DNA from: Peribacillus sp. FSL P2-0133
Lineage (GTDB): Bacteria > Bacillota > Bacilli > Bacillales > DSM-1321
Direction of reading: 5' to 3'
NCBI RefSeq assembly: GCF_037975445.1
Contig: NZ_CP150254.1
Coordinates: 2,230,001 to 2,294,000 of the forward strand
Length of the DNA stretch: 64,000 nucleotides
In this document: positions 16,439-25,082 of the stretch, one piece after another
Layout: every line of letters starts with the position of its first letter
Position numbering within the stretch: the stretch's first letter is position 1
Notes under the pieces: generated by a model
What the model saw: only the letters and a program-made list of their open reading frames with translations
The model's database searches: none
Told to the model about the DNA's origin: nothing
Program-made: the position numbers and the translations under genes

Positions 16439-18058
16439 ATGCTTGACGTGATAATAAAAAATGGAAGGGTTTATGATGGAACAGGGAACCCTTGGACGAA
16501 AACTGACATTGGAATCAAGGATGGAAGAATTACTTTTATGGGCAATTTAAGCAGCGAACAGGCAAAGCAAACTATAGATGCCAATGGGTTGGCGGTTTCA
16601 CCAGGATTTATTGATCCCCATGTTCATTCCGATTTACTTTGTACTGTTCCTGAAGTTCATAAAATAAAGTCACTTCAGGGTGTGACTACAGAATTATTTG
16701 GGCAGGATGGTATTTCTGTTGCTCCTGTATCGGAAAAAACAAAGCCGTTATGGAAAAAACAATTAAGTGGACTAAATGGCGATATTGGGGAGTGGCCATG
16801 GAATAGCATTGATGAATATTTTTCATTTCTAGAAAAGTCAAAAATGATAGGCAACGCGGCTTACCTTGTGCCTCATGGCGCGGTTCGTTCCTTGGTCATG
16901 GGATTTGAGGATAGAGTGGCTACTAAACAAGAATTGGAAAAAATGCGTTTGATGGTCGAGGAAGGAATGCGTATGGGAGCAGTAGGCTTGTCCTCAGGAT
17001 TAGTTTATCCCCCAAATGTTTTCTCCAATAAGGAAGAATTGATTGAAATATGTAAGGGTACTGCGAAATATGACGGCTGTTTCGTTGTCCATATTCGGAA
17101 TGAAAGCATTCACTCTTTATCAGCTTTGGATGAAGTCATAGATGTTTCCAGACAATCCGGTGTAAGATTACATATTTCCCATTTTAAGATAATTGGCCAG
17201 GGAAATAGGGATAAATTTAAGAAAGCGCTGGACAAGATGAATGCCGCTAGAGAGGAAGGTATTGAGATTACCTTTGATCAATATCCATATTCAGCCGCTT
17301 CAACCGTATTTCATGCCATACTTCCACCTTGGATGCATTCAGGGGGAACGGAAGAAACGCTGATACGATTGAATATTCCAGAATTCAGAAAAAGAATCTC
17401 AGATGAATTTAAAACAAACACAGAGTATGAAAATTGGGTTTTGAATTGTGGCTGGAAAAATATCATTATTACCTCCGTTCAAACGGATTCTAATAAATGC
17501 TTAGAAGGTAAGGACATGATTGAAATTTCAGAAATCAGGCAGCAATCCCCTGAAGATGCCGCATTTGATATTCTCATTGAGGAAAAAGGGAATGTAGCAA
17601 TGGTTATTCATTGGGGATTTGCGGAAGATGTTTTGCTGAGTATGTGCCATCCACTGCAAATGGTGGGATCCGATGGGATTTTTGGAGGTAAACCGCATCC
17701 CCGATTATATGGGACATTTCCGAGAGTATTAGGCAAATATGTTAGGGAAGAAGGAGCTTTGACGCTTGAACAAGCGATTCGTCGAATGACAGGTGCTCCT
17801 GCGCAGCTAATGAGATTAAAGGATAGGGGATTAATTAAAGAGGGATATCAGGCAGATATTGTTATATTTGATCCTTTAAAAATTAAAGATCGAGCTACAT
17901 TTGAAGAGCCGCTATTAGAGCCTGAAGGCATACATGTGGTTTATATAAATGGAAAATTAACCGTTTATCATGGGGAATACACAGGAGCACGAGAGGGGAA
18001 GGTAATTAGAAGGTTCCAAAGTTCAATAGATAAAGTGGCAACATTTCAAGATCGATAG
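16439..18058 (+). CDS. N-acyl-D-amino-acid deacylase family amidohydrolase
   Basis: Metal-dependent amidohydrolase of 539 residues. The first metal motif is DPHVHSDLL near residue 60, followed by HISHFKIIG and, near residue 410, VGSDGIFGGKPHPRLYGTF, the pattern characteristic of D-aminoacylases and dihydroorotase-like relatives. These enzymes release D-amino acids from N-acyl-D-amino acids in the cytoplasm. It is 34 nt behind the M81 gene, and the next gene is a transporter, so the three likely share a pathway. D-glutamate or D-aspartate specificity cannot be told from sequence. Confidence 0.87.
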   Translation: MLDVIIKNGRVYDGTGNPWTKTDIGIKDGRITFMGNLSSEQAKQTIDANGLAVSPGFIDPHVHSDLLCTVPEVHKIKSLQGVTTELFGQDGISVAPVSEKTKPLWKKQLSGLNGDIGEWPWNSIDEYFSFLEKSKMIGNAAYLVPHGAVRSLVMGFEDRVATKQELEKMRLMVEEGMRMGAVGLSSGLVYPPNVFSNKEELIEICKGTAKYDGCFVVHIRNESIHSLSALDEVIDVSRQSGVRLHISHFKIIGQGNRDKFKKALDKMNAAREEGIEITFDQYPYSAASTVFHAILPPWMHSGGTEETLIRLNIPEFRKRISDEFKTNTEYENWVLNCGWKNIIITSVQTDSNKCLEGKDMIEISEIRQQSPEDAAFDILIEEKGNVAMVIHWGFAEDVLLSMCHPLQMVGSDGIFGGKPHPRLYGTFPRVLGKYVREEGALTLEQAIRRMTGAPAQLMRLKDRGLIKEGYQADIVIFDPLKIKDRATFEEPLLEPEGIHVVYINGKLTVYHGEYTGAREGKVIRRFQSSIDKVATFQDR

Positions 18059-18123
18059 ATAATCCCTATTAATTTGCCCATGGAAAGAAAAATGAAGGAT
18101 TAGTAGAAAAAGGGAGGAATAAG

Positions 18124-19344
18124 ATGAAGCGTTACATTGGAGGGTCCCAAAATAAGCACTTTATATTATTTTTGCTGTTCGTTGGTTATCTGGTTGATTA
18201 TTTGGATCGGATGGTCATGAGTGTGGCTGTTGTATCTATTAAGGAAGAATTTAATTTGGATGCTGCTGCTGTCGGGGCAATCTTGAGTAGCTTCTTCTTA
18301 TCCTATGCTATCATGCAAATACCAGGAGGATGGCTAACAGATAAACTGGGTTCGAGAAGAGTCTTAATATGGTCCATCATTGTATGGTCTGTTTTTACCG
18401 TATTTACCGGTTTTGCCTGGTCTCTTATTTCGTTACTTGTCATACGTTTTCTCTTCGGGCTTGGTCAAGGAGGATATCCTTCAGCTTCCCAAAAGGGGAT
18501 AGCGGATTATTTTCCCCGGGATGAAAGGCCAAAGGCTTCTGCTTACTTGATGTCATCCAATTACTTTGGGATGGCACTTGCCCCGCTGGTGGCTGCGCCG
18601 ATGATTTTATTTATGGGCTGGAGAAACATGTTTTATGTAATCGGATTGCTAGGAATATTGTTAATGATAGCTTTCTGGGTATATTTTAAACCAAATGAAA
18701 GCACTGCTCCATTAAAAGACAATAGAATTCCAATGAAGGAATTGCTGATGAATTCCGGCTTGTGGAAAATAACCGTCATGTGGTTTGCTGCCGGAATAGT
18801 AAATTGGGGACTTTCTTCCTGGATTCCATCCTATTTGATGGAAGCAAGAGGAATGGATCTGTTGTCCATGGGTTTTTATGCAGCGTTACCGGGTATTTCT
18901 ACTGGAGTTGCTATGTTGTTCAGCGGATGGCTTCTTGACAGGTTTTTTAATAACTTAGAAAAATATTATGCAGCATTTGGCATGCTCATGTCAGGAATAT
19001 TCCTGTATATGATGTTTACCTCGACCTCCCTTGTAGCAGCTATGGTATATTTGAACCTTTGTATGGTCTTTAAAAGCTTTGCCTTTACAGTTGCCTTTGC
19101 TTTGCCGCATAAAATCATGTCTAAACAGGTTATCGGTTCCGCAATGGGAGTAATTAATATGGGGGCACAGGCAGCAGGGTTCATATCACCTCTTGTCATG
19201 GGATTTATAATCACCCTTACAGGATCCTACAATGGCGCCTTTTGGTTCTTAATCGCTTGTTCCGCCATTTCTATAATTGCTGCGCTATCCATTAAAAAGA
19301 ATAATCATATGGAGCAACCAAAAGATGTTGACTTATTAGCATAG
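18124..19344 (+). CDS. MFS transporter (anion:cation symporter type)
   Basis: A 406-residue, twelve-helix major-facilitator protein. The N-terminal signature YLDRMVMSVA and the loop DKLGSRRVL between helices 2 and 3 are those of the ACS/phthalate-permease group, which imports organic anions with protons. It ends the regulator-M81-deacylase operon and is closed by a strong terminator. The likely cargo is an acylated amino acid or small peptide anion. Confidence 0.87.
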   Translation: MKRYIGGSQNKHFILFLLFVGYLVDYLDRMVMSVAVVSIKEEFNLDAAAVGAILSSFFLSYAIMQIPGGWLTDKLGSRRVLIWSIIVWSVFTVFTGFAWSLISLLVIRFLFGLGQGGYPSASQKGIADYFPRDERPKASAYLMSSNYFGMALAPLVAAPMILFMGWRNMFYVIGLLGILLMIAFWVYFKPNESTAPLKDNRIPMKELLMNSGLWKITVMWFAAGIVNWGLSSWIPSYLMEARGMDLLSMGFYAALPGISTGVAMLFSGWLLDRFFNNLEKYYAAFGMLMSGIFLYMMFTSTSLVAAMVYLNLCMVFKSFAFTVAFALPHKIMSKQVIGSAMGVINMGAQAAGFISPLVMGFIITLTGSYNGAFWFLIACSAISIIAALSIKKNNHMEQPKDVDLLA

Positions 19345-19390
19345 TACATGAAAAGGCGACGCATACCTGCCAAAAACGATAACAATATGA

Positions 19391-19444
19391 AAATTCAAAA
19401 ACCCCGGGGTGGCTTTCAAGGCCAACTCCGGGGTTTTTGAATTT
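19391..19444 (+). terminator. strong bidirectional-type intrinsic terminator
   Basis: A perfect 17-bp stem AAATTCAAAAACCCCGG (19391-19407) with its complement at 19428-19444 encloses an inner GGC / GCC pair. The T and A runs are built into the stem arms, so it could work from both sides. It lies 46 nt behind the MFS gene. Confidence 0.85.
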
Positions 19445-19681
19445 ATTTAAGAAGACTCAAAAATAAGCAGGTTTCTCTTTTTCCTTCCCTTCATTGAAAT
19501 ATTTGTAGTTTTTTCTAGTATCCTCAGCTACAGTACAAGCCGTTTTATAATAAAGACATATCATATAACGAAGGGGAAATCTTGAAAAACTTAGAACATG
19601 CATTTATTCTTCTATTGTTTTTTCATCCATGGAATCCCATCTCTCTAGAAACAAATTTTTAAAAAAGGAGACGTTTAAGGA

Positions 19682-20254
19682 ATGTGGCCTATTGACAATG
19701 GTAAGGGAAGGAAACAACAGCCGAATAAAAGTACAATTCTGTCCCGGCAAGAGATAACAGCCATTGAGTCCTGGATATCTCAAATAGGGATATTCCAATT
19801 TTATATAACTGCTGGACAATTAGTATCTACCGCCAGAAAAACGCTAAAGTTCAAGTATAAAATGATCGGGAATGGTTTTAACCGAGTCGTCTATGATTTA
19901 AATAATGGATATATATTAAAAATTGCATTGTCAGAAGTAGGACTAATAAGCACTGCAAATGAAGCCTATATATATAATAACTGTAATGAGGAAGTCAAAA
20001 AGTATTTATGTCCAGTTAAGGAGCATGGGACGGGCTGGATTATCATGAAGAAGGTGGACACGAAAGTGCCGTTTGCAATCAAGGAATATAGGAAACTGAT
20101 CAAGGTGGAATTAGAATTCATTAGGCACGGTATTATACCAATAGATTTGCGTTTAGATAATGTCGGATATAACGAGAATGATGAAATGGTCGTCCTTGAT
20201 TACGGTCTATTCACCATGGATCTCAAAAACCCTGTACTGCGATGGTTTGTTTGA
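19682..20254 (+). CDS. protein-kinase-fold protein, unknown role
   Basis: A 190-residue protein with a reduced kinase fold: a nucleotide-loop-like GNGFNRVVYDL followed by YILKIAL (candidate lysine), a hinge-like GWIIMKKVD, and IDLRLDNVGY and VVLDYGLF, which resemble the catalytic HxDxxxxN and DFG-like metal motifs. Similar short proteins occur in Bacillus genomes and phages. It stands alone. After its stop, a second frame stays open to 20360, right before the terminator, so a frameshift near the 3' end is possible. Whether it phosphorylates anything is unknown. Confidence 0.55.
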   Translation: MWPIDNGKGRKQQPNKSTILSRQEITAIESWISQIGIFQFYITAGQLVSTARKTLKFKYKMIGNGFNRVVYDLNNGYILKIALSEVGLISTANEAYIYNNCNEEVKKYLCPVKEHGTGWIIMKKVDTKVPFAIKEYRKLIKVELEFIRHGIIPIDLRLDNVGYNENDEMVVLDYGLFTMDLKNPVLRWFV

Positions 20255-20363
20255 TGATGTGTCTATCCAAAGAAAATATAAAATTGAAATTACAATCAAG
20301 TGGTTAGGCGAAGCGGTGAATCTTGTGGGCGTTCTTGATTTTATCGAATTGTCTAAATGAAAG

Positions 20364-20405
20364 AAGCATGTTACGAAGGGCTTTTTTGTGCAACATGCTT
20401 TTTTA
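20364..20405 (+). terminator. intrinsic terminator between convergent genes
   Basis: AAGCATGTT (20364-20372) pairs with AACATGCTT (20392-20400), followed by T residues to 20404. It serves the kinase-like gene and may also stop the convergent thioesterase transcript. Confidence 0.75.
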
Positions 20406-20411
20406 TCTGGG

Positions 20412-20828
20412 TTAAAGGATCATAACTGATGACACAACGCTTGCCACTTTTTTATCATTTTGAAATAAATCTGCGAGTACATAAGCAGTTTTTTTTCCGA
20501 TTCGGTCTACTTTTGCTTCAACCTGTACGTCTCCTAATCTCACTGGTCGATGAAAGGTAGTATGTAAATCAATGGATGCGAAGGATTGTCCGATACTTAA
20601 TTTAGATGATATCGCATAAGCCATCATAATATCTGCTGCAGAAGTGACAAATCCACCCATTGCTACACCAATTCCGTTAATAAACTTTTCATCTACTGTC
20701 CATACACCTCTCGCAATTCCATCCTGGGCATAATTTGCTTCAATCTGTAACGTTAGATCACAATTCGGAGGTTGTTTCCCCTCTGTTAAAACTTGTAAAA
20801 GTTCGTGTCCTTTAAGTGATTCTCCCAT
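20412..20828 (-). CDS. PaaI-family (hotdog-fold) acyl-CoA thioesterase
   Basis: A 138-residue hotdog thioesterase. The signature segments NGIGVAMGGFVTSAADIMMAYA and TTFHRPVRLGDVQVEAKV place it in the PaaI/ComA group that hydrolyses acyl-CoA thioesters, here of unknown chain. The start at 20828 (ATG) follows a GGGGGGC site; the frame is open further upstream but without a better start. It has no obvious partner: its neighbours converge or diverge. Confidence 0.83.
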   Translation of the reverse strand: MGESLKGHELLQVLTEGKQPPNCDLTLQIEANYAQDGIARGVWTVDEKFINGIGVAMGGFVTSAADIMMAYAISSKLSIGQSFASIDLHTTFHRPVRLGDVQVEAKVDRIGKKTAYVLADLFQNDKKVASVVSSVMIL

Positions 20829-20949
20829 TAAATTGCCCCCCTTGAAAAAGTTGAAACTACAGAATATTCTAACATATTTCTTGAAGTTAAATGTCAATGA
20901 AAATGCTAGATTTACAAATAAAGTAAATAAAAATGAAGAAGGGAGTGGA

Positions 20950-21143
20950 TTTCTAAAAATCAACTGGAATGTTTTTTGAGGGTTTGTAAAATCTAAACGT
21001 TGATTGGAACGTAGGGTACTTGCTTTCCGCGGGCGGTCCCGGGAGCCTCCTCGGCTTGCGCCTGCAGGGTCTCCACTAGACGCGCTTTTCTAAGCAGGAG
21101 TCTCGAACACCCGCTCCAATCAACCGTAATGGATTTTTAGAAA
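20950..21143. repeat. Bacillus-type dispersed palindromic repeat
   Basis: A GC-rich block at 20999-21124 is bordered by GTTGATTGGA and TCCAATCAAC and contains GCGGGCGGTCCCGGGAGCC, CCTGCAGGGTCTCC and GCAGGAGTCTCG. This is the form of the ~120-bp repeat scattered in many Bacillus genomes. An outer inverted repeat TTTCTAAAAATC / GATTTTTAGAAA (about 20950-20961 and 21132-21143) flanks it. Directly after it, 21141-21200 can form a terminator-like stem (GTAGGCA / TGCCTAC, then T7). Repeats of this type are probably mobilised elements or transcript ends. The remaining bases to 21375 hold only the RpiR promoter region. Confidence 0.7.
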
Positions 21144-21375
21144 AAAACTGTAGGCATAATGGCTTTTCTTCGAATTTGCCTACCTTCTTATAGTTTTTTT
21201 GCTTTTTAACTAAAAGGCATATTATCTGATTGAAATTTGAAGTTATTAATTATCAAAAAAATCAAAAATCTTCTTCTTTTTCTAATTAAATTGTGATAGT
21301 GTATAAAACAAAGAAGGATTACCTTCATCATTTTTAGAATAAGAAGTATTTAATTCGTCGGAAAGGGGTAATGTT

Positions 21376-22230
21376 TTGGAACATCTTCCTTTTAAATTAT
21401 TAGTAAAGGAAAAATTTGACCATTTATCGGCAGGTCAAAAAAAAGTTGCCGCTTACCTGATTGAAAATTTGGATGAAGCCGCCTTTAAAACGGCATTTCA
21501 AATTGGTCGAGAAGCGGAAGTTAGTGAAACGACGGTCATTCGGTTTTCCTATTCATTAGGATTTGAAGGGTTTAGTAAAATGCAGGCCAGAATTCAAAAA
21601 CAGCTGCTGCACCAAAATCATATAGAATTATCCAATAGTGATTCCATTCTTCGCATTGATGACAAGCAAGATCCATTTACCAAAGTGATAGAAAACGAAA
21701 TTCATATTTTAAGACATCTATTAGATCATACGAACGTTCAGGATATATGGAAAGCAGTCGATGTCTTGATCCAGGCTGACCAAATATTAATTGCAGGGCA
21801 TCGCATTTCCCATGCTGCCGCCTATTGGTTCTCCTATACGCTAAGTTCATTAAGGGAAAATGTAAGTTTATGTTCACCAACAGGTGACTTCTATGAAAAG
21901 TTTTGTAACCTTACTAACAAGTCTGTGATAGTTGTTTTTTCCTTTCCGAGGTATGCGAATGAAACATTAAAAGTTGCTGAGTGTGCCAAAGAACAAGGAG
22001 TTTGTTTAATTTCAGTTACAGACCGCCTTCTGTCACCTGTTGGCCGCATCGCTGATATTGCATTGACAACTGAAGAAAACGCAGAAACCGGAACCAATTC
22101 AATCGCTTCCGTCATTAGCTTATTGGACTTGGTTATTGCAGGCATACATCAAAAAGACGAAAAACGGATCCATACCCATCAGCAAAAATTAGAAAGGTTA
22201 TATTCAAGTTATGAAGTGTTTAATGAATGA
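21376..22230 (+). CDS. MurR/RpiR-family transcriptional regulator
   Basis: A 284-residue regulator: N-terminal RpiR helix-turn-helix (about residues 15-80, AEVSETTVIRFSYSLGFEGF) and a C-terminal sugar-isomerase (SIS) sensor domain (QILIAGHRISHAAAYW). It starts with TTG behind GGAAAGGGG. It is 46 nt upstream of an M20 hydrolase and probably controls the following four genes; although RpiR proteins usually sense sugar phosphates, several regulate amino-acid scavenging operons. Confidence 0.87.
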   Translation: MEHLPFKLLVKEKFDHLSAGQKKVAAYLIENLDEAAFKTAFQIGREAEVSETTVIRFSYSLGFEGFSKMQARIQKQLLHQNHIELSNSDSILRIDDKQDPFTKVIENEIHILRHLLDHTNVQDIWKAVDVLIQADQILIAGHRISHAAAYWFSYTLSSLRENVSLCSPTGDFYEKFCNLTNKSVIVVFSFPRYANETLKVAECAKEQGVCLISVTDRLLSPVGRIADIALTTEENAETGTNSIASVISLLDLVIAGIHQKDEKRIHTHQQKLERLYSSYEVFNE

Positions 22231-22276
22231 GTTTTTAATAAAGTTAAAATTCATGTAAAGGAGGAGGTGCTTCATT

Positions 22277-23422
22277 ATGAACCCGATTCAATATATTGAT
22301 CAGCATCAAGAATCATTGATAAAGTCCTACCATGACCTGCATTCTTTGGCTGAGCCAAGCTGGCAGGAGGAAAAAACGTCTTGCTATATATTAAAATGTC
22401 TTAGGAAAGCGGGAATAGCCACAAAAACATTTCAGAGCCATCATGGAATCATTGCCGAGATTCCAGGCATCTCAAAAAAGGTTGTGGCATTAAGGGCTGA
22501 TATGGATGCGCTTGTTCAGGAAGTAGATGGAATTGTAAAGGCCAATCATTCATGTGGACATGACGCACATAGCACAATGGTTTTATATACAGCATTGGCC
22601 ATTGCCTCCAGTGGAATCCGGCCTAAACACACTCTCCGATTTATATTTCAGCCTGCGGAAGAAAAAGGAGAAGGCGCTCTTCAAATGATCAATGATGGCG
22701 CATTGGAGGATGTTACATATTTATTCGGGGTACATGTAAGACCCAGTACGGAGGTTCCTTATATGAAAGCTTCCCCCGTCATTGTCCATGGCTCTGCCGA
22801 AACAATAAGGGGAACAATCAAAGGTATTCAGGCCCATGCATCCCGACCGCAAGATGGAATAAATGTCATCGAGGCAGCGGCTTTGCTTATACAAAAATTA
22901 CAGCAGATTAATCTAGTTACCGAAACTCCTTATTCCATCAAAATGACTCAATTTGAAACAAACAACAAAGCATCAAACGTCATCCCGGAAACAGCTGGCT
23001 TTGCAATTGATGCCAGAGCACAGTCAAATGTTGTAATGAATGAACTAAATAGCTTAACAAAGGAAGCTATTGACCAGACAATGGTGCAAACTGGTACATC
23101 CATCTCCTGGTCTGCGGAAGAATTTGTTCCAGCTGCGACCTTGCATGAAAAAGCGATAACGCTGGCTGAAATCGCAATAGGAGATATCATTGGGACGGAA
23201 AATGTCGTTCCAGTTTGTGTTTCTCAAGGAGGAGAGGATTTTCATTTTTATACAGCCCAAAATCCTGATATAACCGCAACAATGATAGGATTAGGCTGCG
23301 ATCTAACTCCTGGTCTGCATCATCCGGATATGAAATTTAATTTACAAGCACTTATTTATGGAACGAAAATTTTAATTAACACAGTAATGATGGCGACAGA
23401 AGAAGAGAATTTTTCACTATAA
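22277..23422 (+). CDS. amhX: M20-family amidohydrolase (AmhX-like), probable N-succinyl/N-acyl-L-amino-acid hydrolase
   Basis: A 381-residue metallohydrolase closest to Bacillus AmhX. Metal-site motifs are ANHSCGHDAHSTMVL near residue 92 and FQPAEEKGEGA near residue 128, and GGEDFHF near residue 320. In Geobacillus an M20 enzyme with the same neighbours (GNAT and enolase-superfamily racemase) removes the succinyl group from N-succinyl-L-amino acids. Here it lies after an RpiR regulator and before an amino-acid permease. I infer the same role. A strong AGGAGGAGG site precedes the ATG. Confidence 0.85.
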   Translation: MNPIQYIDQHQESLIKSYHDLHSLAEPSWQEEKTSCYILKCLRKAGIATKTFQSHHGIIAEIPGISKKVVALRADMDALVQEVDGIVKANHSCGHDAHSTMVLYTALAIASSGIRPKHTLRFIFQPAEEKGEGALQMINDGALEDVTYLFGVHVRPSTEVPYMKASPVIVHGSAETIRGTIKGIQAHASRPQDGINVIEAAALLIQKLQQINLVTETPYSIKMTQFETNNKASNVIPETAGFAIDARAQSNVVMNELNSLTKEAIDQTMVQTGTSISWSAEEFVPAATLHEKAITLAEIAIGDIIGTENVVPVCVSQGGEDFHFYTAQNPDITATMIGLGCDLTPGLHHPDMKFNLQALIYGTKILINTVMMATEEENFSL

Positions 23423-23444
23423 AAATCTAATGAAGAGGTGTTTC

Positions 23445-24929
23445 ATGAAAAATACCGCACTCGCATCACAAACGGATGTCCAAGCAGCTTCTGATGGAAA
23501 ACAGCTGGAGCGCAAGCTCAAACCAAGGCATCTTTCCATGATTGCAATCGGCGGAACCATCGGAACGGGACTATTTTTAGCGAGCGGTTCCATCATTCAT
23601 ACCGCGGGTCCTGGAGGAGCTGTAGCTGCCTATATAATTGCCGGGATCATGGTTTTCTTTCTGATGACAAGCTTAGCGGAAATGGCCGCCTTTATTCCTA
23701 TTACAGGCTCTTTTAGCACATATACATCAAGGTTTGTCGATCCGGCTTTAGGATTTGCGATCGGATGGAACTATTGGTATAACAATGCAATCGTAGTCGC
23801 TCTGGAATTAGCAGCTTCCTCCCTGATCATGAAATTTTGGCTGCCTTCTGTCCCGGGCATCATTTGGAGCGCATTATTTCTTGCAATCATATTTGGCCTG
23901 AATATCTTATCGGTAAAAGGATATGGAGAATCAGAATTCTGGTTTGCCATTATAAAGGTTTTAACGATTATCATTTTTATAGCAGTAGGATTATTAATGA
24001 TTTTTGGAATAATGGGCGGTCATGCCGTAGGTTTTGAAAATTTCACCAAAGGGGAAGCACCGTTTAAAGGTGGCTTTTTATCCATAATAAGTGTCTTTAT
24101 GGTGGTTGGATTTGCTTTTCAAGGCACTGAGTTAGTAGGAATTGCGGCAGGCGAGAGTGAAAACCCGAGAAAAAATATTCCCAAGGCTATTAAGCAAATC
24201 TTCTGGAGACTGCTCTTGTTTTATGTATTGGCGATCATTGTGATTGGATTTTTAATCAGCTATGACGATCCGCGTTTGTTAAGCTCGGATATTGAAGATA
24301 TTGCGGTAAGTCCCTTCACATTAGTTTTTCAAAACGCAGGGCTTGCCATAGCTGCCTCCGTTATGAATGTGGTCATTCTTACTTCTGTTCTTTCAGCAGG
24401 CAATTCCGCTATGTACGGAGCTTCTCGCGTCCTTTGGGTGCTGGCGAAAGAAGGAAAAGCCCCTTCGTTTCTAAAAAAAGTGAATGCAGGCGGCATTCCA
24501 GTGAACGCTGTGTATTTTTCTACCATCGTTGGGATGGCAGCCTTTCTAACCTCTCTTTTCGGTGAAGGCACTATTTATACTTGGTTATTAAATGCTGCAG
24601 GTTTATCTGGTTTTATATCCTGGTTAGGAATTTCGATAACACATTATCGTTTCCGGAAGGCGTTTATTGCACAAGGAAGAGATTTGAAAGAATTGCCTTA
24701 TGTTTCAAAATGGTATCCATTCGGTCCGATATTAGCCACAATTTTATGTGTTACAGCTATCCTGGGACAAAATTACTCTGCTTTTTTCGGCCCTGAGATT
24801 GACTGGTATGGAATTTTAATTTCTTATATCGGGCTTCCTTTATTTCTCCTGGCTTTTCTAGGCTATAAAATCGTAAAGCGAACAAAAAGGATTCCATTGC
24901 AAGAAGCTGATTTCAGTAGTCAGGAATGA
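23445..24929 (+). CDS. amino-acid permease (AAT/LysP family)
   Basis: APC-superfamily permease of about 494 residues with twelve membrane helices. The family start is RHLSMIAIGGTIGTGLFLA, followed by the typical GTELVGIAAGE near helix 6. It imports amino acids with protons; LysP and RocC are relatives. Start 23445 is preferred over 23430 because GAGGTG sits just before it. Its place inside the RpiR/M20/GNAT/racemase operon makes a D-amino acid a likely cargo. Confidence 0.88.
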   Translation: MKNTALASQTDVQAASDGKQLERKLKPRHLSMIAIGGTIGTGLFLASGSIIHTAGPGGAVAAYIIAGIMVFFLMTSLAEMAAFIPITGSFSTYTSRFVDPALGFAIGWNYWYNNAIVVALELAASSLIMKFWLPSVPGIIWSALFLAIIFGLNILSVKGYGESEFWFAIIKVLTIIIFIAVGLLMIFGIMGGHAVGFENFTKGEAPFKGGFLSIISVFMVVGFAFQGTELVGIAAGESENPRKNIPKAIKQIFWRLLLFYVLAIIVIGFLISYDDPRLLSSDIEDIAVSPFTLVFQNAGLAIAASVMNVVILTSVLSAGNSAMYGASRVLWVLAKEGKAPSFLKKVNAGGIPVNAVYFSTIVGMAAFLTSLFGEGTIYTWLLNAAGLSGFISWLGISITHYRFRKAFIAQGRDLKELPYVSKWYPFGPILATILCVTAILGQNYSAFFGPEIDWYGILISYIGLPLFLLAFLGYKIVKRTKRIPLQEADFSSQE

Positions 24930-24981
24930 CTTCTTTGTCAAAAAGATAGGGAAGTACTACATTTTATATTAAATAAGGGGT

Positions 24982-25060
24982 TAAGTGCCTAGCCCGACAA
25001 GCGAACAGCCGTTTAACTAACTTGACCAGCTTATGGTTGTTTGGGCAATAAAGGCGCTTA
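24982..25060 (+). other. long intercistronic RNA hairpin before the GNAT gene
   Basis: Three stacked helices fit one elongated hairpin: TAAGTGCC (24982) with GGCGCTTA (25053-25060), GCCC (24992) with GGGC (25043), and GAACAGCC (25003-25010) with GGTTGTTT (25035-25042), using a few G-U pairs. It ends ten bases before the AGGAGG of the GNAT gene. It could limit read-through, stabilise one half of the mRNA or control translation of the downstream pair. Confidence 0.5.
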
Positions 25061-25082
25061 GGCTTTTCTTAGGAGGTTGACC

